A DNA stretch of 64,000 nucleotides, taken from the NCBI GenBank assembly GCA_035294245.1, contig DATGLG010000067.1, positions 1 through 64,000 on the forward strand, in the 5' to 3' direction. Below the pieces are notes generated by a model. It had not been told where the DNA came from. It worked only from the letters and a program-made list of their open reading frames with translations, and did not search any database. Shown piece after piece: positions 18,007-27,590 of the stretch; within the stretch, counting starts at the first letter, position 1; each line of letters begins with the position of its first letter. The DNA is from DATGLG01 sp035294245. Its GTDB lineage: Bacteria > Pseudomonadota > Alphaproteobacteria > JACZXZ01. The position numbers and the translations under genes are program-made.

Positions 18007-18942
18007 TCAGCCATCGCCGGTCGCGATGGCGGCCGGCTTGACCGTCGGGATGTCCGCCGGGACGAGATGCTTGACGAGGAGCCGGGCCGCGACGGGCAGA
18101 GAGCTCATGTCGCGAACGCAAAGCCAATGCTGCCGGATTGCCCAAGGCTCGTCGAGGGCGACGGCGGAGATGTTCATAACGCTCGCCATGGTGGCGGCGA
18201 AACGCTCGGGCATGATGCCGATCCCGAGGTTTGCTTGAATCATGCGGCAAGTGGCGTCGAAGCTGCCGACCCGGATGCGTGTTTTCGGCGATCGGCCGAG
18301 CGCATGCGACGCGCGCAGCAGGAGGGTCTCGATGGAGCTTCGCTTCTCCTGGTCGATCAGCTCATAGTCGATGAGATCGAAAAACTTCACTTTCTCGCAT
18401 TCGCCCAAGGGATGGCCGCGCGGCACGACCACGACGAGCCTGTCTTTATGGTAGGGAAAGACCTGCAAGTCCCCGGTCTGTATGTCCCCGGCAAAGATGC
18501 CGATATCGGCCGCGTTCTCGCTGACGGCCTGCACGATCGCCGGGCTCACCTCCGCGTTGAACTCGATCCGCACCATGGGGTGCTCGGCCAGAAATCCGCT
18601 CAGCTCCTCGGGAAGATAGCTGAAGATCGTAGAGTCGTTTGCGAATATGCGGACATGTCCCCTCATGCCTTTTGAGTAGCCGACGAGCTCGCTCTCGAGC
18701 TGCGCCAGGTCGCGCATGATGGTATGCGCGTGTTGGAGAAGCGCTCTGCCGGCAGGCGTGGGATCGATCCCCCGGTAATGGCGGTGAAGGAGTGGCGTGC
18801 CGAGGGCCTCTTCGAGGTCGGAGATGCGCCTGCTGACCGCCGATGCGGCGATGTGCTCCCGCTCGGCGGCTTTGGCGATGCTCTGCTCCTCGACGATCGC
18901 CATGAAGAGCTTGAGGGTCAGAAGATCCAGTCGAAAAACCAT
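18007..18942 (-). CDS. LysR-family regulator of the leuCD-pot-leuB operon
   Basis: The 311-residue protein has the LysR winged helix at residues about 5-65 (LLTLKLFMAIVEEQSIAKAAEREHIAASAVSRRISDLEEALGTPLLHR) and a substrate-binding co-inducer domain with VRIEFNAEVSPAIVQAVSENAADIGIFAG. It is encoded on the same strand, directly upstream of leuC, so it probably controls that operon in response to the transported or hydrated acid. LysR genes are more often divergent from their targets, so co-transcription or a separate target is also possible. Confidence 0.92.
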   Translation of the reverse strand: MVFRLDLLTLKLFMAIVEEQSIAKAAEREHIAASAVSRRISDLEEALGTPLLHRHYRGIDPTPAGRALLQHAHTIMRDLAQLESELVGYSKGMRGHVRIFANDSTIFSYLPEELSGFLAEHPMVRIEFNAEVSPAIVQAVSENAADIGIFAGDIQTGDLQVFPYHKDRLVVVVPRGHPLGECEKVKFFDLIDYELIDQEKRSSIETLLLRASHALGRSPKTRIRVGSFDATCRMIQANLGIGIMPERFAATMASVMNISAVALDEPWAIRQHWLCVRDMSSLPVAARLLVKHLVPADIPTVKPAAIATGDG

Positions 18943-19376
18943 GCCTAAATCGGTGCGCAGCGGCGATGAATCTGCTTTAGGAAATTACATTATAGCAAAT
19001 CCGCATGCGTGCGGCGGGCGATTCCCCTGGCCTCGAAGCGCTTCGCATGTCTGAAGCGATATCCGCAAAGACGGATCGTCCCGCCGGCCGATTGTCGCGT
19101 TCCGGATGGCGGAATATTCGGATCGTATTGCTGCTGGCAAGCGATCGTTTCCATCGCCCGGTATCACGCAAACCGCGGAATCTCATCGATATCGAGAGGA
19201 AGGGTCGCGTGGCGCGCTACCAGCGCGGATCATCTCGCGCCCGACCAGTTCGTTTGCGAATTCTGCGCGCGCCAAGCGCCCACCGTGCAAAGAGAGCTTG
19301 GCAATACCAATTGCAATATCGCCAGTGTTGAGTGAGTCTTAGCGCTAACTGAAGCTGCACCCCCGAAGGAGCGATG
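18943..19376. other. Divergent promoter region, LysR gene versus enoyl-CoA hydratase gene
   Basis: No gene is seen in 434 bases. The AT-rich stretch 18970-19000 (TTTAGGAAATTACATTATAG) is the likely promoter of the LysR gene on the minus strand. The plus-strand end carries AAGGAG just before the hydratase start. The middle has short open frames without ribosome sites or recognisable similarity. Confidence 0.5.
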
Positions 19377-20186
19377 ATGCCAGACATCTATTCTCATTAC
19401 TCGCGATTGAAGATCAGCCGCCCGGGCCCCGGTATTCTCCGGGTCGAGCTGAACCGCCCCGAAAAGCTGAATGCCACCGATGAGGCCATGCATCTTGAGC
19501 TCGTCAATATTTGGCGGGTCATCGACGAAGACCCCGAGACGTCTGTTTCAATTCTGACAGGTGCCGGAAGGGCCTTCTCGGCCGGCGGTGACTTCGAGCT
19601 CCTTCGCGACAATATCGAGGACCCGACGAAGCGTGCTGCTCATTGGAAGCAGGCGCGGGATCTCGTCTACAACATCGTCAATAGCTCCAAGCCGATCGTG
19701 AGCGCCATTCGCGGCGCGGCTGTTGGCGCAGGCCTCACAGCTGCTCTACTGGCCGATATCTCGATTGCGAGTAAGACCGCGCGGATCATCGATGGGCATA
19801 CCCGTCTTGGCGTTGCTGCCGGCGACCACGCCGCCATCGTTTGGCCGCTACTCTGTGGCATGGCGAAGGCGAAATATCACCTGCTTCTGTGCGAGCCGGT
19901 TTCCGGAGAAGAAGCCGAGCGCATCGGCCTCGTCTCTTTATCGGTGGAAGACGAGGAGCTCGACGCGGCAGCCTTGCGTATCGCAACGCGCCTAGTCGAA
20001 GGCGCGCCGAGCGCCATCCGCTGGACGAAATACGCGCTCAACAATTGGCTTCGCATGGCCGGGCCGACCTTCGATACCTCGCTGGCGCTCGAGTTCCTCG
20101 GTTTCGCTGGCACGGAAGTAAAAGAAGGTCTTGCCTCACATCTGGAAAAACGTGCACCCCGTTTCGATCGCTCCTCTCCCGTTTGA
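19377..20186 (+). CDS. Enoyl-CoA hydratase/isomerase family protein
   Basis: A 269-residue crotonase-fold protein. The CoA-binding pattern RVELNRPEKLNATDEAMHLEL is followed by the oxyanion-hole segments GAGRAFSAGGDFELL and GAAVGAGLTAALLADISIAS. The catalytic region reads TRLGVAAGDHAAIVWPLLCGMAKAKYHLLLCEPVSGEEAERIGLVS. The two Glu positions of classical hydratases are not both evident (a Gly-Asp-His sequence occupies that area), so it may be an isomerase or another crotonase activity. Two ATG codons are adjacent; the second has the better distance from AAGGAG. The acyl-CoA ligase encoded downstream on the opposite strand could supply its substrate. Confidence 0.88.
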   Translation: MPDIYSHYSRLKISRPGPGILRVELNRPEKLNATDEAMHLELVNIWRVIDEDPETSVSILTGAGRAFSAGGDFELLRDNIEDPTKRAAHWKQARDLVYNIVNSSKPIVSAIRGAAVGAGLTAALLADISIASKTARIIDGHTRLGVAAGDHAAIVWPLLCGMAKAKYHLLLCEPVSGEEAERIGLVSLSVEDEELDAAALRIATRLVEGAPSAIRWTKYALNNWLRMAGPTFDTSLALEFLGFAGTEVKEGLASHLEKRAPRFDRSSPV

Positions 20187-20227
20187 TACGCTAAAGCCGC
20201 CCGACAATCGCCCCGGCCAACCCTTCG

Positions 20228-21460
20228 TTATTCTGCTTTCTTCGCGAGCGAGCAGCCACCCTGATCCATGGGCTGGAATGCCTCGGCGCCCGGCAGAGAG
20301 TCGAGGATTTTGAAATCGTCGTGGTTATATTTGGAATCCTTCGGCGATTTGACCTGCGCCAAATACATGGTGGCCAGAACGCGGCCGTCCGGCCGGATCA
20401 TGACATTGTGATTGTACATATCGTTGACCGGCGTCATCCGCATCTTGGCAGCAACTTTGTCAGCGTCCGTCGTGCCCGCAGCCTTGACTGCTTTGAGATA
20501 ATGGAGAACCGCGCTGTATGTGCCCGCCTGGGTCATGGTCGGCGGCGCCTTGCCGCGATAGGCCGCCTGAAAGCGTTTCGTCCAGGCGCGTGTCTCGTCG
20601 TTGAGGTCCCAGTAGAACGACGTGGTGAGGAAAAGACCCTGTGCCGCCTCGAGCCCAAGCGATTCGACATCCGGGATCAGGATCAATAGCCCTGCGATCT
20701 GCTGGCCGCCCTTGATGATGCCGAACTCAGCGGCCTGTTTGATTGCGTTCACCGTGTCGGCGCCGGCGTTGGCGAGGCCGATAACCTTGGCTTTGGACGC
20801 CTGCGCCTGCAGCAAATAGGACCCGAAATCCGTGGCGCCGAGAGGATAGCGGACTTGCCCCAGCACCTTGCCGCCAGCTGCCTCGACGAGCTTCGCTGCG
20901 TCGTGCTCGAGCGCGTGGCCGAAAGCATAGTCGACGGTAATGAAAAACCATGTGTTGCCCCCTCGCTTGACCATGGCGCGCGCAGTGCCGTTCGCAAGCG
21001 CGTAAGTGTCGTAACTAAAGTGAAACCCGTAGGGCGAGCAGGCCTTTCCCGTGAATGCAGTCGAGCCCGGATCGGTAATAAGGAAGATACGATGCTTCTC
21101 CTGGGCCACCGCCTGGATCGCGAGGCCCACTGCAGAGGTGGAGCCGCCGGCGATGACGTCGACGCCTTCCGTGTCGTACCATTTGCGCGCGATGGCTGAG
21201 CCGACATCCGGCTTGTTCAGGGTATCGGCGCTGATGACTTGGATCGGCTTGCCGATCACCTCGCCACCCATGTCTTCGACGGCGAGCTTCGCCCCGACAA
21301 CATCACCCTCCCCATCGTCTGCAGCATAAGGCCCACTCATATCGCTGAGCACGCCAATCTTGATAACGTTGCCGCCGTTGTCATCGGCGCGTACCGGACT
21401 CGCGGCCAATACCATAACCGCGAGAGTTAAAAGCGCCGCTGTGCCTGCCTTATATGCCAT
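20228..21460 (-). CDS. LivJ-type periplasmic binding protein of the catabolic operon
   Basis: A 410-residue type I periplasmic binding protein. A signal peptide (AALLTLAVMVLAASPVRA, cleaved before DDN) is followed by VIKIGVLSDMSGPYAADDGEGDVVGAKLAVEDMGGEVIGKPIQV, standard for this family. It is the last gene of the minus-strand operon headed by the enolase-like gene. Like the protein encoded at 9005, it lacks adjacent permease or ATPase genes of its own type. Start chosen at 21458-21460 on signal peptide and GGGGGAGG site. It is convergent with the enoyl-CoA hydratase gene. Confidence 0.9.
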   Translation of the reverse strand: MAYKAGTAALLTLAVMVLAASPVRADDNGGNVIKIGVLSDMSGPYAADDGEGDVVGAKLAVEDMGGEVIGKPIQVISADTLNKPDVGSAIARKWYDTEGVDVIAGGSTSAVGLAIQAVAQEKHRIFLITDPGSTAFTGKACSPYGFHFSYDTYALANGTARAMVKRGGNTWFFITVDYAFGHALEHDAAKLVEAAGGKVLGQVRYPLGATDFGSYLLQAQASKAKVIGLANAGADTVNAIKQAAEFGIIKGGQQIAGLLILIPDVESLGLEAAQGLFLTTSFYWDLNDETRAWTKRFQAAYRGKAPPTMTQAGTYSAVLHYLKAVKAAGTTDADKVAAKMRMTPVNDMYNHNVMIRPDGRVLATMYLAQVKSPKDSKYNHDDFKILDSLPGAEAFQPMDQGGCSLAKKAE

Positions 21461-21530
21461 TGGTCCGGTCCTCCCCCTGTCGTATTGGGTTGCATGCACC
21501 TTTGGTAGTCGGGCTGTGTCTCGGCCCTCG

Positions 21531-23084
21531 TTAGATCTTCCGATCTTGTTCTCGCCAATATTTTTCGCGTAGCTGCGACTTGAGAAGTTTGCCCGACGCG
21601 TTCCGCGGCAGGCTGTCGACAAATTCAACCGATTTGGGGATCTTGAACCCAGCGAGCTTTCCGCGGCAGGCATCGATGATCGTCTCTGTACGGACGGTCG
21701 CGCCGGGACGAAGGATGACCAGCGCCTTTACGGCTTCGCCCCAACGCTGGTCGGGGACGCCGATAACCGCAACGTCGCGGACTTCTGGATGCGCCGAGAT
21801 GACGTTTTCGATCTCCACGGGATAGACATTCTCGCCGCCGGAGACGATCATGTCTTTCTTGCGATCGACGATATAGAAGCGGCCGCCGTCATCCTGCCAG
21901 GCCAAATCGCCGGTCTTGAGCCAACCGTCGACCAGAGTCTCCGCTGTGGCATCGGGGCGGCGCCAGTAGCCGCACATGAGGCTCTCGGCGCGGATGAGGA
22001 CTTCTCCGACTTCGCCGTTCACGACCGATCTTCCCTGGTCATCGGCCACACGAACCCGGTAGCCAAGCATCTCTCGACCACAAGAGCGCAGCAGGCGAGG
22101 ATCGTCGCGCAATCCGCGCGCATGGTCCTCCTCATCGAGAGCTGTGGCCAGGACGCCGGCTTCCGTTTGGCCGTAGGTCTGCAGGAACGACGCTTTCATG
22201 AGATCGACCGCCTGAGCAAGGCGGTCTTCAGGGATCGGCGATCCCCCATATAGGACACGCCGCAACCGAGAGAAGTTCGTAGCGCGTGCTCGCGCGTCTT
22301 CGACGAGGGCCATCAGCATCGCGGGGACGAAGCCCGCGACACTTACGCCTTCCTGCTCGATGAGGCGGAAGGCAAGCTCAGGATCGAAGCGCGGCAGCAC
22401 GACGATCGTGGCACCCGCAGCCAGATGCGCGAGCTGATAAATCTGGCCGCCGGCGTGGAATTGGGGAATGGCCTGGAGCTTGATGTCATCCGCTGACGCC
22501 TTGAGTGCGATCGTGCTGAAGAGGGTGCCAAGGAAGAAGGCCCGGTGTTGCAGCATCACGCCCTTTGGCAGCCCGGTGGTGCCGCTCGTATACATGATGG
22601 CGAAGAGAGCGTCCTCGGCGACCTTGGCATTCGGCCGTGTTGCCGACGCGGCCGCCAATAGGTGCGAATAGACATGATCGCCGGCAAGGTCCCGCTCGCC
22701 AACGCCGATCCAGTGCGTCACCTGAGGCACGCGACCGCGCAGCGATTCGATCGAAGCCGTCTGGTCCTCGGTGTAGACGACCGCCACCGCGCCGCTGTCG
22801 TCGACGATATAGGCGAGCTCGGACGGTGTAAGACGGAAGTTCAACGGTACCCAGACAGCGTCGGCGGCGCCGATCCCAAAGACGATCTCGACATGCTCGG
22901 CGGTATTCGAGGCAAGCACGGCGATCCGATCGCCGGGCTGGATGCCGAGTCCCTGCAAGGCATTGGCAAAGCGCGATGCGTGATCGGCGGTCGCGGCGAA
23001 TGTGAGCCGCCGCTGCCCGGCGATGACGGCAACCTTATGCGGCCGACATGCGGCGTTGTGCCAGAGGATCTCGGGAATCAGCAT
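21531..23084 (-). CDS. Acyl-CoA synthetase (AMP-forming, long-chain / benzoate-type)
   Basis: A 517-residue ANL-superfamily ligase. The AMP-binding P-loop is YTSGTTGLPKGVML; the A5 motif reads LQTYGQTEAGVLAT; A7 TGDLAWQDDGGRFYIVDRKKDMIVSGGENVYPVEIE gives hinge and adenylate contacts; and the A10 lysine is in LPRNASGKLLK. Start at 23082-23084, five bases after the end of the amidohydrolase gene, so the two are co-translated. It activates a carboxylic acid as its CoA thioester; the acid cannot be predicted. Confidence 0.92.
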   Translation of the reverse strand: MLIPEILWHNAACRPHKVAVIAGQRRLTFAATADHASRFANALQGLGIQPGDRIAVLASNTAEHVEIVFGIGAADAVWVPLNFRLTPSELAYIVDDSGAVAVVYTEDQTASIESLRGRVPQVTHWIGVGERDLAGDHVYSHLLAAASATRPNAKVAEDALFAIMYTSGTTGLPKGVMLQHRAFFLGTLFSTIALKASADDIKLQAIPQFHAGGQIYQLAHLAAGATIVVLPRFDPELAFRLIEQEGVSVAGFVPAMLMALVEDARARATNFSRLRRVLYGGSPIPEDRLAQAVDLMKASFLQTYGQTEAGVLATALDEEDHARGLRDDPRLLRSCGREMLGYRVRVADDQGRSVVNGEVGEVLIRAESLMCGYWRRPDATAETLVDGWLKTGDLAWQDDGGRFYIVDRKKDMIVSGGENVYPVEIENVISAHPEVRDVAVIGVPDQRWGEAVKALVILRPGATVRTETIIDACRGKLAGFKIPKSVEFVDSLPRNASGKLLKSQLREKYWREQDRKI

Positions 23085-23089
23085 GGCGC

Positions 23090-24802
23090 TCAAAGCTCCC
23101 CGTGCACCGCCTTGCCGCCAACAAGGGTCAGCAACGCCTTCGTCGAGCCGATTGCCTCGACGTCGCAGGTCATCAGGTCGCGGTCGACAACAACAAGGTC
23201 CGCGTGAGCGCCTGGATAGAGCGACCCGATGCCGTTCCATCGCAGGACCTTGGCGGCATCCCGCGTCCACATCGAGACGGCCTCGCGACGGGTAATCCGC
23301 TGGTCTGGTCCGAGATTGCGATAGCCTGAGCCCGCGAATTCATGGGTCAGCGCGAGCTCGATCTGCTCAAAGGGGTTCTTGGGTCCCCAATCGCTCGCAC
23401 CGGCCACGGCCATTCCAGCATCGAAGAAGCGCCGCAGCGGCAACAGGTCGCCGAGCGGCGGATTACGCATCCGACGGCGGAAGAGCTCGCCCTTGCCCCA
23501 GCAGAAGGATAGGGAGGTGGTAAAATCCATGTTGAGGCGCGCATAGCGCCGGACCTGTTCCGGCTCGATGAATACGGCGTGCACGAGAAGCCAGCGCAAG
23601 GAGCGAAGATCATGGGTTGCCGCCAGCCTCTCGAGACGCGAAAGGTTCTCCTCATGTGCCTTGTTGCCCATGCACATGGTGTTAAGGTGGATGCGTCGCT
23701 CGGCGCAGAACCGCATCACCAGCTCCGCCTTTTCCGGGCTGATGTGGAAGTACCCGCAGGTCTCCTTTCCGTCCGGGCCGAGATAAGGCTCGCGCATCAT
23801 CATGCCGCCGGGGAAGCAGGTTCCGTCCCACATGATGGTCACGCCGTCGAAGCGAAACCAATCATCCTCCAATTCGATTGAATTCGCCGCATCCTCGAGC
23901 CTGGCCATGAAGTCGGAAATCTCGCGAGGCCGACTCCATGGCATGCCGTAAGATTCCGCTTCCTGGGACGCCATCACGCGGATCCCAAGCGCGTTGTCCC
24001 GCCTGAGCTCGCGATAGGCGTCGATCAACTTCCGATCCATCATGTGATTTTCATAGACCGTCGTGACGCCGAGTCGGTGATAGGCGGAAATAGCGTGCTT
24101 TGTTCCCGGAACCAAATATTCGTATCGAAGAAATGGAATTTTGAGCCAGAGCTCGTTGGCGAAGGGATCGTTGCTGTAGTAGTTGGTCACGGAGCCATGC
24201 AGGCGGCCGGTCGGCTCGCCCAACTCATCCTTTTCGATCGTGACGTTGCTCATCCGATCTGGCGTTTCCCGGGTCAGTCCCAGGCGTTCGAGCGCCATGG
24301 AATTGAAGGCAATGGTGTTGGGCAGCGAGGGCGCCCAGGCCTGGATCACCACGGGGTGACGCCGCGTAGCCTTGTCGAGCACTGCTCGGTCGGGTAATTC
24401 GCCCTCCGCGAGATCCTTGTAGGACCGCCTAATGAAGTAATGCGGCTCGCCGACGGGAGTCGTCATGATCCACTCGCCCGGCGGCGTGGTCTTCGCGCGC
24501 TCGGCGATCCGCGATACGATATCGTTATGGCTCCTCGCATCGAGGAGATCGACGAGCGGCTCCGCCAATGACCCGAAATGCAGCAGATGCGGATGGGTGT
24601 CGATCAAGCCGGGGAAAATCGTGGCGCCGCGCTTGTCTATTATTCTCGTTCCGCGCGGTGCCGAGGCGCGGAGATCATTCGCCGAGCCGATCCGCTGAAC
24701 TCGACCGCCATCGATGAGGATGGCTTCCGCCACGCTGTCTGCGGCGTCAAAGGTGTAGATTTTGTCGCCGATGATCAATATTGGCCCAGCCGTCTCGGCC
24801 AT
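23090..24802 (-). CDS. Amidohydrolase, YtcJ-like (Amidohydro_3)
   Basis: A 570-residue metal-dependent hydrolase. The N-terminal beta-sandwich reads LIIGDKIYTFDAADSVAEAILIDGGRVQRIG, metal site I is the H-x-H of GLIDTHPHLLHFG, and later come the His-rich helix region (LRWLLVHAVFIEPEQVRRYARLN) and the Asp of AGASDWGPKNPFEQIELALTHE. The tail GSLYPGAHADLVVVDRDLM is typical of the superfamily. Proteins of this group hydrolyse amides, formamides and related bonds of unknown natural substrates. It is the third gene of the operon. Confidence 0.9.
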   Translation of the reverse strand: MAETAGPILIIGDKIYTFDAADSVAEAILIDGGRVQRIGSANDLRASAPRGTRIIDKRGATIFPGLIDTHPHLLHFGSLAEPLVDLLDARSHNDIVSRIAERAKTTPPGEWIMTTPVGEPHYFIRRSYKDLAEGELPDRAVLDKATRRHPVVIQAWAPSLPNTIAFNSMALERLGLTRETPDRMSNVTIEKDELGEPTGRLHGSVTNYYSNDPFANELWLKIPFLRYEYLVPGTKHAISAYHRLGVTTVYENHMMDRKLIDAYRELRRDNALGIRVMASQEAESYGMPWSRPREISDFMARLEDAANSIELEDDWFRFDGVTIMWDGTCFPGGMMMREPYLGPDGKETCGYFHISPEKAELVMRFCAERRIHLNTMCMGNKAHEENLSRLERLAATHDLRSLRWLLVHAVFIEPEQVRRYARLNMDFTTSLSFCWGKGELFRRRMRNPPLGDLLPLRRFFDAGMAVAGASDWGPKNPFEQIELALTHEFAGSGYRNLGPDQRITRREAVSMWTRDAAKVLRWNGIGSLYPGAHADLVVVDRDLMTCDVEAIGSTKALLTLVGGKAVHGEL

Positions 24803-24825
24803 GTCGTCCTCGTCAGCACAACGGT

Positions 24826-26187
24826 TCAGGCTAGGAGCAGGAGCTTCAGGTCGTTGACATTGGTCCCGGTCGCTCCGGTTATGATCGCGTCCTCAAGACG
24901 AAGCAGGGCGGGTGTGACGTCATGCCGCCGCAAGGCTCCGGCGATGTCGACGCCGAGCAGACCCGCCCGCTCGACAGTGGTATCGTCGCAGAGGGCGCCC
25001 GCAACCTCCGTCGGGCCGTCGGTTCCGTCGCTATCCGCCCCCAAGAGCACGGCTGGCCGTCCAGCAGGCAGGTAGCGCGCGCCGTTGAGCGCGAATTCCT
25101 GGTTGGGGCCGCCGCTGCCGGCGAACTCATGCATATGCACGACTGTTTCACCCCCGCCGATTATGGCGCAAGGCGACTCGAGGGGGCGCTTCCGCAAGAC
25201 GATCTCCCGCGCCAGCGCGGCAAAATTTTGACCGAGCGCCTGGCTCTCGCCATCAAAGCAGGAGGACAGGATCATGGTCGAATAGCCGAGCGCCTCGGCC
25301 TTGGCGCGGGCAGCTTCGCAAATCGCGGAAGAGGAGAGGAGTACCCGGTCGTGCCGTCGGGGTTTGGGCAGATGCTTTGGAGTCTCGGCGAGGCCACCAT
25401 CGCGGAGCAACGCACTTATCCGCTCCGGCACGCGCGTCCACAAATCGAACTTATCGAAGGTGGCGCGAGCATCGGCAAGTGTCGAGGTGTCCGGCACGGT
25501 TGGATCAGTGATGTAGTCGAGAGCGTCGCCGATGACGTCGGAGACAGTCAGGTTTACCAGCAAGGCCTCCGGATTGAGGTGCAGCGCCAAGCGGCCGCCG
25601 CCGACTTTTGATAGATGCTTCCGGACCGCATTGATCTCGAAGATATCCGCCCCGCAGGTCAGGAGAGTTTCGGTCACGCACTGAGCATCGCTCAACCGCA
25701 GCCCGTCGCACGGCAGGGTCATCAATGCCGAGCTGCCGCCGGTGATGCCGAATATCACAACGTCGCCGGCAACCGGCTCGGCGACGCGCCGGATCATTTC
25801 CTTGGCGGCTTCGACGCTGGCCTCGGAGGGTATCGGGTGGCTTGCATGCATGATGTCGATGTGGTCGAGGCGCCCCGTCTGTCCTTCCTTGCAGACGACA
25901 AGCCCCCCCTCCAGTCGATCGCCAAATATCTCCTCGACTGCCCTTGCGATCTCTAGCGAAGCCTTGCCGACCCCAAAAAACCACGCCCGACTGGCTGCCG
26001 GCAACGACAGGCTCGCTTCGCCAATCGTCAGCACATTATTGACCAGCCTGACTTGCTTCCGGCATGCGACGTAGGGGCTCACCTGGGTCAAGGCATAGTC
26101 AAGAATCTCGATCGCGTCGCGCCTGAGGCCTTCACGCCCGTGCGACAGGAGCATACTGGCGTTGCGCACGTGCACCAGCTCGAGCAT
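24826..26187 (-). CDS. Glycerate 2-kinase (GckA/TtuD, DUF4147-MOFRL)
   Basis: A 453-residue protein of the glycerate 2-kinase family (once annotated hydroxypyruvate reductase). The N-terminal DUF4147 domain includes WFFGVGKASLEIARAVEEIFG, GGLVVCKEGQ, ASHPIPSEASVEAAKEM and FGITGGSSALMTLPCDGL; the C-terminal MOFRL domain includes IIGGGETVVHM, GGPNQEFALNGARYL and LGADSDGTDGPTEVAGALCD. It phosphorylates D-glycerate to 2-phosphoglycerate, which is the substrate of enolase, encoded immediately upstream. Confidence 0.93.
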   Translation of the reverse strand: MLELVHVRNASMLLSHGREGLRRDAIEILDYALTQVSPYVACRKQVRLVNNVLTIGEASLSLPAASRAWFFGVGKASLEIARAVEEIFGDRLEGGLVVCKEGQTGRLDHIDIMHASHPIPSEASVEAAKEMIRRVAEPVAGDVVIFGITGGSSALMTLPCDGLRLSDAQCVTETLLTCGADIFEINAVRKHLSKVGGGRLALHLNPEALLVNLTVSDVIGDALDYITDPTVPDTSTLADARATFDKFDLWTRVPERISALLRDGGLAETPKHLPKPRRHDRVLLSSSAICEAARAKAEALGYSTMILSSCFDGESQALGQNFAALAREIVLRKRPLESPCAIIGGGETVVHMHEFAGSGGPNQEFALNGARYLPAGRPAVLLGADSDGTDGPTEVAGALCDDTTVERAGLLGVDIAGALRRHDVTPALLRLEDAIITGATGTNVNDLKLLLLA

Positions 26188-26229
26188 GGATGTCGCTCCG
26201 TCGGAGGCAAAGCGGAGTGCTGCCGATGC

Positions 26230-27501
26230 CTAGACTGCTCGCCGGAAATTCCTGCCGGCATAGATTCCCGACGAGCCGAGCTCTCGCTCGATCTCAAGGA
26301 GGCGATTGTATTTTGTCGTACGTTCGCCGCGAACCGGAGCGCCGGTCTTAATTTGGCCGGCGTTCAATCCGACGACGACATCAGAGATCATAGGATCCTC
26401 CGTGTCGCCGGATCGTTCGGAGACCATCACGGCCAGCCCATGGCGAAAGGCGACCTCCGCGGCCTCGATCGCTTCCGTAACCGTCCCAATCTGATTCACC
26501 TTCCATAGCAGGGCATTGGCCGTGGGGCCGCCAACCCGGCTGCGGATCAGTGCCGGATTGGTACAGAAAAAATCATCTCCGACGATCTGGATCCCCAATT
26601 CCGCGGCGTGCGCGAAGCCCTCAAGGTCATTTTCGGCGAACGGGTCCTCGATCGAGGCGATCGGATAGGCTTGAACCAGCGCCCGGTAATAGTCGAAGAG
26701 CTGGTCGGTCGAAAGACGCTTGCCTTCGAGTGCGTAGGTGCGCGTCTTCGCGTCGTAGAGATGGGTCGCGGCGCAATCGAGGCCGAGCACGATCTTGGAG
26801 GTCAAGCCGCAGCGCTCGACCGCTTCGCTGAGAAGATCAAGTGCATCTTGCACGCTCGACATCGGCGGTGCGTAGCCCCCTTCATCGCCGGTGTTGCCGG
26901 CGACCAGCCCATATTTCTTCGTAACGAGCTCGTAGAGGACGCGATTCACGGAAAAGGAGAGCTCGAGCGCCTCGGACAACGAGCCGGCCCCTGTCGGGAA
27001 GATGCAGAATTCCTGGAACTCGAGCTCGTTCGAGGCGTGCTTGCCGCCATTGATCAGGTTGACGAGCGGGACGGGAAGCACGCGGGCGGCTGGATTGAGA
27101 TACCGGTAGATTGGCAGCCCGACCGTCGCTGCTCCCGCGCGCAGCATGGCCAAAGAAACGCCGACGATGCTATTTGCCCCGAGGCGTCCCTTGTCCTTGG
27201 TTCCATCGAGATCGATCAGCGTCCGGTCGATCAGCATCTGGTCGGTGACCGGCATCTCCCTGATTTTGGGCGCGATTACCGAGCGGATCACCTCCACCGC
27301 TTTGCCGACCCCACGCCCGCCGTAGCGATTCTCGCCGTCGCGGAGCTCCTTGGCCTCGTTAGCTCCCGTCGAGCGCCCGGCGGGCACGTCGGCCGACACG
27401 CGCAGATTCTGCGACGTCGTCACGAACACACGCAACGTCGGGTCGCCGCGGCAGTCGAGGATTTCCATGGCATCGATGTCGGTAATGACCGCGCGGCTCA
27501 T
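26230..27501 (-). CDS. Enolase paralogue with an altered active site
   Basis: A 423-residue enolase-family protein, first gene of the operon (ATG at 27499-27501 with AAGGAG six bases before). The general-base system is intact: Glu207 in GDEGGYAP and Lys334 in LLWKVNQIG, with metal ligands in LGLDCAA, SIEDPF and VGDDFF, and NGGKHA. Two conserved places differ from housekeeping enolase: the mobile loop SGAST is AGRST, and the phosphate-side HRSGET motif reads ERSGDT, so the conserved His is Glu362. It may be a slow or specialised enolase for 2-phosphoglycerate from the glycerate kinase, or have a changed substrate. Confidence 0.88.
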   Translation of the reverse strand: MSRAVITDIDAMEILDCRGDPTLRVFVTTSQNLRVSADVPAGRSTGANEAKELRDGENRYGGRGVGKAVEVIRSVIAPKIREMPVTDQMLIDRTLIDLDGTKDKGRLGANSIVGVSLAMLRAGAATVGLPIYRYLNPAARVLPVPLVNLINGGKHASNELEFQEFCIFPTGAGSLSEALELSFSVNRVLYELVTKKYGLVAGNTGDEGGYAPPMSSVQDALDLLSEAVERCGLTSKIVLGLDCAATHLYDAKTRTYALEGKRLSTDQLFDYYRALVQAYPIASIEDPFAENDLEGFAHAAELGIQIVGDDFFCTNPALIRSRVGGPTANALLWKVNQIGTVTEAIEAAEVAFRHGLAVMVSERSGDTEDPMISDVVVGLNAGQIKTGAPVRGERTTKYNRLLEIERELGSSGIYAGRNFRRAV

Positions 27502-27590
27502 CATTGGCTCCTTCCGAGTTCCACCCACGCCTCGGGCCGGCGGGCCGCCAGGCTACCGAAGGCGGAATGATACTCGCGTTGGCATGGATG

